From positions 1 through 6,527 of the forward strand of contig DCOU01000021.1 of NCBI GenBank assembly GCA_002322525.1: a stretch of DNA of 6,527 nucleotides, given 5' to 3'. The notes below the pieces were generated by a model. It saw only the letters and a program-made list of their open reading frames with translations. It was not told where the DNA came from and searched no databases. This stretch comes from Candidatus Omnitrophica bacterium UBA1562 (GTDB lineage Bacteria; Omnitrophota; Gorgyraeia; Gygaellales; Profunditerraquicolaceae). Position 1 is the stretch's first letter. Each line of letters begins with the position of its first letter. Position numbers and translations under genes: made by a program. Positions 1 through 6,527 of this stretch are shown here, one piece after another.

Positions 1-72
1 TTCCAAGATACTGTCAATAATGCAGAAACCCAAAATGCAGCCAATCACCAACTTCGCCTCTTGGTTATTTAA
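1..72 (+). other. Window edge with uncertain reading frame
   Basis: The main frame (from base 2) reads SKILSIMQKPKMQPITNF here. The frame from base 1 reads an Asn/Gln/Ala-rich peptide (FQDTVNNAETQNAANHQ) that ends at TAA 70-72 and looks at least as protein-like. Repeat similarity supports the main frame only from base 56 onward. A sequencing frameshift, or the overlapping end of an upstream gene, is therefore possible. ATGs at 20 and 35 lack a recognisable ribosome binding site. Confidence 0.35.
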
Positions 73-3000
73 GACTGGTAAGTATTCAGAGATAGGCTGG
101 TTTTCTAATGGCTTAAAGGGTTTTGGGTATAACCTTGGTAGGAATGCCGCAATTATGGTTCCAGGTGGGTTTATAAATTTGGGGGTTGATTCTTGGCAGG
201 CGAAGTTACAAGAGAAAACTTTAACTCCCGCTCAAGGAGCGGCAAGTTTTATAGAAGGCGCTTTAATTGCTAAAATGGTATCTCTACCTTTTGCCAAAGG
301 CGGCGCATCCTGGTTATTTAAGACTGGCGATTATGTCGGGCTAACCCGGAAGACTAACTTAGGGTATAACTTGGCTAGAAATGCAACGATTATGGGTCTA
401 GGCGGGGGTATAAGTTTATTAGATGATTTATCCCATGGAAGGATAGAAACTCCCGGTCAAGGAGTGACAAGTGTCTTGAAGGGCATGGTACTTGCTAAAT
501 TAGCAACTATGGCTTTTGATGGATACGCTAAAGGGGTGATTGACAATATTGCCAAATATGGGCAGACAAAAACAGAATTGACAAGCCCTTTATTTGGATT
601 GCAGAATTCAGGAATCAAGATTTCCGGCATGCAGCAGTTTACAATCGATGCAATTGAGGGCGCAATTAAATGGCCTTTGGTTACCGGTGTTATGGAAATA
701 GCCACTCCTTTCTGGGATACTGGTTTCGGTGTAATAGAACATTTAATAGACCGGAGATTTGGTTACGAAGGACCTATCCTGGGATTTAATTTCACGGATC
801 CGGATACCGGAGAACTCCTTATGGTTAAGGATCCGAAGACCGGGGAAGAAATACCTCTTTTCAGCTATTTTCGCGAGAAAAACCCCGAACTTGATCCGCT
901 TACCGGGAAACTTGCATATCCTGACAATTATGTTCTTCCTTCTTGGTCCTCACCTTTTAGCGGAGAGTTTCTTTATACGGTAGCCCAAAACATGGTTCAG
1001 GCTCCGGCAACCGGCATTTGGTTGTCACCCTTAATTAAGGTATTGTCACGTGCCCCCGAAACTAAAATAATTGAAGGGCTGGGTAAAGTCGAGAGGATTA
1101 CTTCTATTCCAGCCAGATGGATGGATAGACTTTTTGCTAGATCAAGCCTTGCTATGGAAGTGCGTTCTTTAGTTGGCGTAGCAGGACGAGTTACCTTTTA
1201 TGAAAGAGCATTTTATTCTCTGGAAAGAGTGGGTTTATATACAGATATCGTAGCTAGTAAATTATCTGGTAAAGATCCAATTGTTAATGGTAATGTGGAT
1301 ATGTTAATAAATGGAAGGCAGATAAGTGGCGCTACTTTTGACAGTGTCCTCAAAAATTACCCAGGGTTTACGAATGATACGGGTCTTTTATCCAAAGGTA
1401 ATATGGGATGGGTAGCTTTGTTTTTGATAGGCAGCACCCAATACAAGACCAGGGCAGAATATAATGATTTAGTTAATGGTAGACGCTTTAGCGTTGGCGA
1501 TAATATAGAACTTACAGATGGTGGCAAGGCAACAGTTGGTGGCCTCAGAGATAATGGGCAGATTGACTGGGTTACAATTGGTAATATTCGTTATGCTGCA
1601 GCTTATAGGGATGGCGTTTTAGTAGGGTTTAAACAAGCTGCGGGTCCGGTTGGCTTTGATGCAGGCATGGCTGGTCCCGGATTAACGGAAGCCCCCCGCG
1701 TTTCTTCTGCTTCAGACCTTACTCATTATGGGATAACAGAATTAAGGTATGAGGGTGATAAAATAGACGGACTTAATAGGGGTGCTGCCAAGCCAGGGGA
1801 GATTTATCTTGCTGAAACCGCGTCTCCCACTGTAAGATTGCATGAAACTACAGAGGCGTTAGCTTTAAAGGCTGGATATACTCTAGAGCAAGCGCATATA
1901 CTCGCTCTGGGAGCTGAAGCACAGGCAGCCGGGCTCAGCCCAGAAAGACAGGCTGAGCTTTCTGTAGAAGCATTTAATCTTTCTCATAGACTTGGTGATG
2001 GAGAAGCAGGAATGGCTGCTGCCACGGATTTTGTTCGCAACAGTCCATTGGTTATAGATTCTTTAAATAGTGGATTGGGAAGAGATTGGCAACCTTTAGG
2101 TGAGATTGTCCCCCGCACAGATTTATTAGGCGGGCTCCTTCCGGATTTATCCAGAAATTTTGGTTTTGAGAATGGTATTAGAAGGGATGATTTAGAATCT
2201 GTAAATGAAGGTCTCCCAAATCCTGATTCAACAATTGCTATTATTGCTGGTGTTGGTCCGAGTAATGCTGCTAAATTTAACTCAGGGCGTGATTATATTA
2301 CAATACCCGGGGCCAAGATAAACGGGAATAACCTTGAAGTTGATGGCAGGATAGTTGGTGTGCGTGATGGAAATGGTACATGGAGAACTCCAGATGGGGG
2401 AGCACTTGATTTTAGTTCTATACCCGGAGCAGAAAGAACCTTTTATCCGGCCCCCGGGGCCACAAGTAGTGATTCAAGAGCAGTAAGCCTCGATTTAAGA
2501 TCAGAAGCAGAAATAATAAGAGGTTTAGGTGGTAGAATTCCAGAATTAATTAGTAGTGATGGCAATCTACCTCCTACCCTTAGAAATTATCCACAATTAC
2601 TAGATAAGTTAGTTGAGGGGGCAGAAATACACAGTAATAACGGAGCAGGTAGTCAAGTAACATTAGAAGCGCCAACGGGTAGTGGTAAAACAGGTCCTGC
2701 TACTGCTATTTTGCATACAGCTAGTGAGTTACAGGGTAAAGATTTTCTATATGTTGCTGAAGAAGGATTAGTAGGGGAAACTACAAGAACAGATGGTAAT
2801 GCTACTAGATTAGCAAAAGGCCTAGGTAGTTTAACGCCCATCCAGGGTATTACTCCGATAGAACTTGCAAGTCAAGTAGGGAATGCTATTCTTGGTAGGG
2901 AAAATAGTCTACCTCGTGATGGCAATGTTTTATTTGATGAAGCGCATCAAGTTAGACACCCTGTTCTTTATACTGACTCTGCTTTAAAGGTTGAAAATTC

Positions 3001-6000
3001 AGGAGAGGCGGCGATAAGACGGGGAGTGGAAAGACAAGATGAGTTGTTGAGAGAGACAGATTCACCAGATAGCCCAAGCGTTGTTCCTTTAACAGAGGCT
3101 GGCTTTGTAATAGAGGGAGTATTTAGAGCCAGCGAAAAAGCATTAGTGAGATTCGCACAAAATGAAGGGATTCCTTTAGAGGTATTAAAAGGTGGCAGGG
3201 AAGCATTTGATCGTTTGCCTTTAAAACAACAGGCAGAATATGCAGAAAAAATAGCCTTATTTCAGGCAGCTGTAGATGGATTAGGTGGTTCAGGGAGAAC
3301 TTATGTTCCGTTATCTGTGACTGGTGAACAGCTAACGGTAAGATTGGTTGATAGGACTTCAGGTGCTGCAGATCCACTCGTCCTTTCTAATCCCTATGAG
3401 AGATCAGCTGGAGAAATAAATGCCATAAGAAATGCGCAGGAAGCAGGTAGAACTATTAGCGAAGATGTACGTGCTCCGATAGGAGAAGCTTCTTTAAGCG
3501 TAGGGCCTAATTTGGTTAGCAGAGTATTAAAGTCTATAGGGAATAATGTATGGGAAGGTACCGCTAGTGGTTCTGCGGAATTTGAAGCTCGTAGGATAGT
3601 AGAATCAGGTTCTACAATTCTAAAAGCAGGCGGAAGTGAAGTATTGAGTATTGAGCCTAATTCAGAAAATACAACATTCTTTAAAGGTTCGCCTGCTGAG
3701 CCATTAACAGAAGCATTAGCACAAATTAAGCCCGGAGAAAAAATTGTTATAGCTGATGTTAGGGGTAAAGATGGTGATCCAAACGATATAGTTCCTGTTT
3801 TATCCGAAGCAGGAGCAGATAGGATTATTTTAGATGCTGATGGTGCAGATAAATTTATACCATTAGGGCAAAAAGACTTAGATAAAGGGATAAAAAGAGA
3901 AGGTAATTTACATCAAGTTTTGGAAAAACCCGATGGAATTAATGAATCTTCTAATTCAGTAGTTTGCTACATGTCTGAGATACGCGGCATAGGGAGTGAT
4001 ATACAATCAGTGCCCGATAGACTAATAATTCTGGTTGATGGAAAAGATCCGTTTCAGGTGATTCATAGATTTAGGAATTTACAGGGAGATGCCCCGGTTG
4101 AATTCTGGGTATTTGGTCAAGATAAAGCAGGTAGCGCAACTGCCGAAGATATAATTGCTTTAAAAGATAGATTTGATTCTACTGGGGATTCGCTAAGAAG
4201 GGTGAATAAATTAGATTCATTGAGTAACCAGATATATCAAGTGGGGTCAGAGTTTTTGATTGAAATGATGTATAGGTTTGCTCAAGATAACCCTGGGCTT
4301 AGAGAAACGTTATTATCTGCAATTAAGAATTATCAACTATCGGTATTTCGAGATGTTCAGCTTAGAAGATTCTTTGAAGGTGGCACCCTATCAGCCGAAG
4401 CTATCCAGCAACAAATCACTAGTTCAATACGTAGCTTAGAAGGTTTATTGTCTAGGGAAGGTTCAATATATAAGGATATGCCAGAGGCTGGTAAGAGTTT
4501 CATTGATAGTTGGTTCTTAAACAGGACTAATCTTGTTGATGGCGTTACTTTAGGTGAAGGGATACCTTTAAGTGAATTAAAACCTTTAAGAGATATTAGC
4601 GATCCCGTTGTTATGGATAAACAGTTAAGAGAAAATCCCAATTCTTTTGTACCATTAGATCGTGTGTTTGATCCTATAACATTGGCCATTACTATATCTC
4701 GCACTACCTCGATATCTAAAGATTTACCCACATATACTTCAGGAGCAAGTTTTAGTCCTAAGCAAGCAGTGGCTTTGAGCGCTACAGAAAGTGGACGTCA
4801 AACCGTTATTGAAGGTGCTCCAAGAAACATTGAACAACTAAGAGCAGCTCATCCTGAGCTTGGAGCTAAATTAGATAGCCTGCCCAGCCTATTACCAACT
4901 GCTATTGTCCCAGGTTCTAGCCAATTTTCTAATAACGGCGCATTTGGCATTATGTTTAATGATCTATTACATACTAGCCCGGCAGAAGCGCAAGCTATGA
5001 ATAATGCTGTGACCAGTTTAAATATTAACCTACCCGAAACAGAGAGAGTTCCTCAATTACCTGTTGGACAACCCGCCACTCCAGATCAAGCTTTTGATTT
5101 AGCCCTGGCCCTCGCTAATTCTGGTGTTGTTAATATACCAAGATATGATAGACAAGGGTTGAATCTTTTAATGGCTTTAGGTCAGATGATTGAACCATTT
5201 GTAAGTGTAGCTGTAGCCAATAATGAAGTATTACCCCAGATTCCGGTTGGAGAACTTAGAGATGCTCAAGATAGCGGTGATATTTTAGCCATAACAGATT
5301 TAGTTTTAGCCAAAGCTGAAGTTACTCATCCGGAGCAGGTAAAAGCGGTAAGGCCTTTAGTAGAGAAAGTTAGAGAGCCTTATAGAAGGATGATGCAGCA
5401 AGCGATGCAAGATAAGAGTCAAGACGAATTAAAGGTAAAAGCAACAGATTTGCCTTCTCGCCTTGAGCTTTCTGATGCAGCAGAGACTTTCGGCCAAGTT
5501 ACTGATGCCGCCGGAAATGTAAAATGGAACGTAAGCCCAATGGAATTGGTTCCTTTGTTAGGCTTAACTACGCCTGAAGAAACAACTACTTTGGTAGTTG
5601 TATACAATGCCTTAATGGATGAATTACATTTATTTGAGCATACAACTGTTTCATTAATGGAAATGTTAGTTGTAGCTCAGGGGCAAAGCTCTTTGTCCGG
5701 CTTAGTTGCTAAGCGGGGCCGCGGCCTACCAGTAGGCGAAGCGGGTAAATTAGTTAGGCGTTTAAGTTGGGTTTCGGCAAGATTATCCGATTTAGAAAAG
5801 GCAAGAGGTCAACAGCAGTGGCAGTGGCAACCGGGAAGAAATATGCCTATTCCGGAAGAAGTAGTTACGCAATTTGCTCAATCTCAAAAAATAGATAATG
5901 GTCAGGCAAGAAAGCAATTGAAGGCACTCGATAAAGAAATTAAGGAATTGGGAAAATTAGGTTTTCAAGCTAATTCTCAAGTTGTTAGCGCCGATGATTT

Positions 6001-6527
6001 GAAAAAAGTTGGCCAAGTCGTTGCTGGCAAATTCCCACGCCAAGGCGTAACTGCAGATGAACTTACACAACAATCCGTGCTTATGGCTGTCAACGCAAGA
6101 AGAGATGTACTTAAGCAGGGAATTCAGCAGTATAGTCAATCTATAGATAAAACTATTAGAGCCTTAGAGACGTTAGAAGTTAGTCAAGGAGAGGAATCAG
6201 CCCTAGAATTGGCTGCAGCGAGGAAGCAAGAACTTGAAGCCGAAAGGCAAAAGCTTGCTTCAATAGATTCCCTACCCCTTATTGACCAATATGAAAAGGC
6301 TATTGCTCGTTATTATCCTACACAAGAAGAGCTGGCAAAAATAAATGCCCAATATGAATATATCAAATCAGCTCAGAAAATGGCCAGGCGGCATCATCTT
6401 CCTGCTAATCTAAAGATAACCACTATACAAGAGGCAGAGGATGTTTTCAGGCAAGTTAGTGAAATTAGGGTTGACCGGGAAGGCGCAAAAGTTAGCGAAA
6501 AAGCTGTTCGGGCTGCGGCGCAGACCG
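2..6527 (+). CDS. Internal fragment of a giant protein with an embedded SecA-like SF2 ATPase (no start or stop in window)
   Basis: Codons from base 2 to 6526 give 2,175 residues without a stop; base 6527 begins the next codon. Both ends run off the window, so the true length is unknown. The order is: hydrophobic tandem repeats (about residues 19-178), hydrophobic or amphipathic sequence with DPxTG turns (179-386), unrecognised beta-rich and helical sequence (387-860), SecA-like motor (861-1372), unrecognised mostly helical sequence (1373-1960), and charged helical sequence (1961-2175). Ordinary SecA is about 800-900 residues, so this is not a housekeeping SecA. By my reading there is only one cysteine (residue 1322), and the Cys-containing zinc tail of SecA is absent here. 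The start is not in the window: ATGs at 20 and 35 are in frame but have no recognisable Shine-Dalgarno. Giant ORFs of unknown role are known in Candidatus Omnitrophota. The function beyond ATP-dependent motor activity is unknown. Confidence 0.93.
56..304 (+). repeat. Hydrophobic tandem repeat, unit 1 (83 codons)
   Basis: Residues 19-101 form the first of two head-to-tail copies. Landmarks are ASWLFKTG at the start, GYNLGRNAAIM in the middle, TPAQG, and IAKM followed by FAKGG at the end. The unit is rich in Gly, Ala, Leu and Ile with few charges. It has short hydrophobic stretches (about residues 49-62 and 85-98) that could be membrane-interacting or packed helices. At DNA level the 17 bases at 62-78 recur exactly at 311-327. 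I do not recognise the family. Further copies may lie upstream of the window. Confidence 0.8.
305..535 (+). repeat. Hydrophobic tandem repeat, unit 2 (77 codons)
   Basis: Residues 102-178 repeat unit 1: ASWLFKTG, then GYNLARNATIM, TPGQG, and LAKL followed by YAKG. A four-residue deletion after the first motif shortens the distance to GYNL, and there are small indels later. GGGTATAAC at 362-370 matches 125-133. Synonymous and conservative differences (AIM versus TIM, IAKM versus LAKL) show that selection has kept the protein pattern, which also supports the reading frame. The third-position differences make a simple assembly duplication unlikely. Confidence 0.8.
536..1160 (+). other. Hydrophobic/amphipathic region after the repeats (part of the giant CDS)
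   Basis: Residues 179-386. The first part is helical and amphipathic (about residues 190-255), rich in Phe, Trp, Ile and Gly. Next comes a Pro/Gly-rich turn segment with three DPxTG motifs. A second hydrophobic stretch follows (about residues 321-350), with paired Trp and Pro residues. No signal peptide can be judged because the N-terminus is missing, and no segment is a textbook 20-residue membrane helix. No family is recognised. Confidence 0.5.
797..907 (+). repeat. Three DPxTG motifs (short dispersed repeat)
   Basis: The codons for Asp-Pro-x-Thr-Gly occur at 797-811 (DPDTG), 830-844 (DPKTG) and 893-907 (DPLTG). Each is followed by Glu or Lys. The DNA copies follow one pattern, GATCCG, three variable bases, then ACCGG or CTTACCGG-like context. 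DPxTG turns of this kind recur in very large structural or surface proteins, where they shape tight loops between repeats. Here they may mark a linker between the hydrophobic part and the rest of the protein. Confidence 0.6.
1161..1721 (+). other. Unrecognised beta-rich region (part of the giant CDS)
   Basis: Residues 387-573. After a helix (about 390-420) the sequence turns into short strands separated by Asn-Gly, Asp-Gly and Gly-Gly turns, for example INGRQIS at 436-442 and VNGRRFS at 491-497, then GNIRYAAAYRDGVLVGF at about 528-544. A hydrophobic stretch, WVALFLIG, lies at about 470-477. The strand-turn pattern suggests a small beta sandwich or beta-hairpin array. I cannot assign a family. 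Confidence 0.45.
1722..2161 (+). other. Unrecognised helical region with HETTE motif (part of the giant CDS)
   Basis: Residues 574-720. Ala-, Glu- and Leu-rich helices dominate. His614-Glu615-Thr-Thr-Glu618 begins one helix, and Ala631-His632 lies in the next, after GYTLEQ. The HExxE...H arrangement loosely recalls zincin-like metal sites, but the standard HExxH is not present, so catalytic activity is not supported. Helices at about 637-680 are rich in Ala and Glu. Confidence 0.4.
2162..2581 (+). other. Unrecognised beta/turn segment before the motor (part of the giant CDS)
   Basis: Residues 721-860. This has an Ile/Ala/Gly-rich strand (TIAIIAGVG at about 744-752) and then a run of short strands with NG, DG and GG turns (about 760-800). 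A Pro/Ser-rich linker (about 806-830) leads into a helix and loop (about 831-860) just before the ATPase. It may be an N-terminal domain of the motor or a separate module. No match is recognised. Confidence 0.4.
2669..2692 (+). other. Walker A / motif I (APTGSGKT)
   Basis: Residues 890-897 form a canonical GxGKT P-loop. A short strand (VTLE) precedes it and a helix starting TAIL follows. Lys896 and Thr897 are the expected phosphate- and magnesium-contacting residues. SecA usually has TGEGKT; the Ser in place of Glu is more typical of helicases. Confidence 0.92.
2927..2947 (+). other. Walker B / motif II (VLFDEAH, DEAH box)
   Basis: Residues 976-982. A hydrophobic strand runs into Asp979-Glu980-Ala981-His982, the magnesium-binding and catalytic acid pair of SF2 enzymes. 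The 81 residues between the end of motif I and the Asp fit a RecA-like first lobe. SecA normally has DEVD or DEAD-type sequence here, so DEAH is a departure. Confidence 0.9.
2948..3556 (+). other. Insertion between motifs II and III, PPXD-like in position
   Basis: Residues 983-1185. These 203 residues sit where SecA holds its preprotein cross-linking domain, and are of similar length. The first half is helical and charged (about 1000-1095). It returns through strands at about 1101-1117 and ends in the helix VSRVLKSIG (1172-1180) before motif III. The exit segment resembles SecA, with VDRTSG for VDEFTG; the inner part does not resemble a known PPXD to my eye. Confidence 0.55.
3557..3571 (+). 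other. Motif III (GTASG)
   Basis: Residues 1186-1190, within WEGTASGSAEFE. SecA has TGTA followed by a short acidic helix, and the same pattern appears here. In SF2 enzymes this motif couples ATP hydrolysis to movement. Confidence 0.7.
3971..4003 (+). other. Motif V (MSEIRGIGSDI)
   Basis: Residues 1324-1334. The RG-x-GSDI core corresponds to SecA GRGTDI and to the RGTDL of other large SF2 proteins. Arg1328 and Asp1333 are kept. One extra residue and Ser for Thr set it apart from classic SecA. Confidence 0.75.
4055..4117 (+). other. Motif VI and closing strand (QVIHRFR...QGD...EFWVFG)
   Basis: Residues 1352-1372. Gln1352, Arg1356 and Arg1358 match the QxxGRxxR arginine-finger motif, with His1355 where the usual Gly sits. 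QGD (1361-1363) followed by an aromatic strand recalls SecA RQGD...RFYLS. HRFRNL also resembles the MRMRKLG of DUF3638-type proteins. The arginines needed for ATP hydrolysis seem to be present. Confidence 0.7.
4118..4540 (+). other. Helical region following the motor (part of the giant CDS)
   Basis: Residues 1373-1519. Several amphipathic helices are visible, for example about 1381-1391, 1398-1428, 1432-1457 and 1464-1484. SecA has its helical scaffold and wing domains at this position, and the length and helical character would fit a reduced scaffold. I see no residue-level SecA signature, so this is a positional guess. Confidence 0.45.
4541..5881 (+). other. Long unrecognised region (part of the giant CDS)
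   Basis: Residues 1514-1960. Ser/Thr/Pro/Leu-rich sequence alternates with predicted helices, such as about 1693-1709, 1721-1740, 1762-1775 and 1860-1893. PQLPVG at 1684-1689 and PQIPVG at 1745-1750 are near copies 61 residues apart, so there may be a diverged repeat around them. An Arg/Gly-rich loop (RGRGLPVGEAG, about 1905-1915) and a Gln/Trp cluster (QQQWQWQ, 1937-1943) are local oddities. I recognise no catalytic motif. Confidence 0.5.
5882..6526 (+). other. Charged helical, probably coiled-coil region (part of the giant CDS)
   Basis: Residues 1961-2175. Long helices rich in Lys, Glu, Gln and Ala have Leu/Ile at heptad-like spacing, notably about 1969-1987, 2041-2075 and 2082-2096. Breaks occur at Pro/Gly points near 2012 and 2106. 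The sequence RRHHLP (2129-2134) interrupts one helix. Such regions commonly act as spacers or oligomerisation segments in very large proteins. The region runs off the window. Confidence 0.55.

Larger units (their letters stand above)
2582..4117 (+). other. SecA-like superfamily 2 ATPase/helicase motor domain (part of the giant CDS)
   Basis: Residues 861-1372 carry SF2 motifs in the correct order: an LRNYPQLL lead-in (860-867), motif I APTGSGKT (890-897), motif II VLFDEAH (976-982), motif III GTA (1186-1188), a RecA2 first strand IVIADVRG (1248-1255), motif V RGIGSDI (1328-1334) and motif VI QVIHRFR (1352-1358). About 200 residues separate motifs II and III, as in SecA, where the PPXD sits. 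The returning segment also looks like SecA: LVDRTSG (1115-1121) for IVDEFTG, an Ala-Ile-x-x-x-x-Glu-Ala stretch at about 1141-1149, then GTA for SecA's TGTA. QGD after motif VI (1361-1363) recalls SecA's RQGD. The module should bind and hydrolyse ATP. Whether the substrate is polypeptide or nucleic acid is not shown. The alternative is another SF2 clade, such as large DUF3638-type proteins. Confidence 0.75.
3572..4117 (+). other. Second RecA-like lobe (helicase C-like)
   Basis: Residues 1191-1372. Strand IVIADVRG (1248-1255) is followed by a helix (about 1262-1271) and strand RIILDAD (1274-1280), then a loop and strand SVVCYMSEI (1319-1327) leading into motif V. Strand RLIILVDG (1340-1347) leads into motif VI, and the lobe closes with strand VEFWVFG (1366-1372). 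The single cysteine found in the whole window, Cys1322, lies on the strand before motif V. Confidence 0.7.

Noticed and set aside
20..37. In-frame ATGs at 20 and 35 as the start of the gene
   Set aside because: No Shine-Dalgarno before either one, and the repeat architecture suggests the protein continues upstream. Kept only as a possibility under the edge finding.
457..705. 82-residue open frame on the - strand
   Set aside because: Lies antisense to the repeat-supported main frame, with no ribosome binding site and no recognisable protein character.
759..983. 74-residue open frame on the + strand
   Set aside because: Overlaps the giant CDS out of frame; the main frame here has the coherent DPxTG motifs.
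2653..2841. 62-residue open frame on the - strand
   Set aside because: Antisense to the Walker A region of the motor, which is certainly coding on the + strand.
3123..3377. 84-residue open frame on the - strand
   Set aside because: Antisense shadow of the motif II-III insertion; no start signals or motifs.
2582..4117. The housekeeping secA gene
   Set aside because: The motor is embedded in a far longer ORF, has DEAH and an altered motif VI, and there is no Cys-rich SecA tail in the window.
4357..4731. 124-residue open frame on the - strand
   Set aside because: The longest antisense frame, but it covers continuous main-frame coding sequence and reads as low-quality composition with no family match.
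5717..5737. GC-rich palindrome GGCCGCGGCC and adjoining short inverted repeat GCCTAC/GTAGGC
   Set aside because: Sits inside coding sequence with a two-base loop and no T-tract; best explained by the codons of an Arg/Gly-rich loop rather than a terminator or site.
5419..6139. Two short - strand open frames (5419-5607 and 5957-6139)
   Set aside because: Antisense shadows of the giant CDS; no ribosome binding site or motif.

Overview
The whole window is the inside of one very large protein-coding gene on the + strand. Reading codons from base 2 to base 6526 gives 2,175 consecutive sense codons with no in-frame stop. Neither a convincing start nor the stop is present, so the full protein is longer than 2,175 residues. 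Residue numbers below count from the codon at base 2. I see no second gene, RNA gene, CRISPR array, insertion sequence, promoter or terminator. The shorter open frames on both strands are shadows of this frame.

Layout. Bases 56-535 encode two tandem copies of a roughly 80-residue Gly-rich hydrophobic repeat. Bases 536-1160 continue as hydrophobic or amphipathic sequence and include three DPxTG turns. Bases 1161-2581 are mixed beta-rich and helical sequence that I do not recognise. Bases 2582-4117 encode the one clearly recognisable module, a superfamily 2 (SF2) ATPase motor that most resembles SecA. It has a Walker A (residues 890-897), a DEAH Walker B (979-982), a long insertion where SecA carries its preprotein cross-linking domain (PPXD), a GTA motif III (1186-1188), a RG-x-GSDI motif V (1328-1334) and a QxxxRxR motif VI followed by QGD (1352-1363). 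Bases 4118-5880 encode Ser/Thr/Pro/Leu-rich, mainly helical sequence of unknown role. Bases 5882-6526 are highly charged helical sequence, probably partly coiled coil, running off the window.

Organism. The gene is bacterial in style: uninterrupted, standard code, moderately AT-rich, with mixed use of AGA/AGG and CGN for Arg. Giant genes of this kind, mostly of unknown function, are known from uncultivated Candidatus Omnitrophota and a few other candidate phyla. Omnitrophota is my best guess, but it rests on gene size and general character, not on a marker gene.

How the parts may fit together (inference). Hydrophobic repeats ahead of a SecA-like motor, with long helical regions after it and only one cysteine in 2,175 residues, suggest a giant envelope-associated protein with a built-in ATP-driven polypeptide- or nucleic-acid-handling motor. 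The sequence alone does not show what the motor moves.
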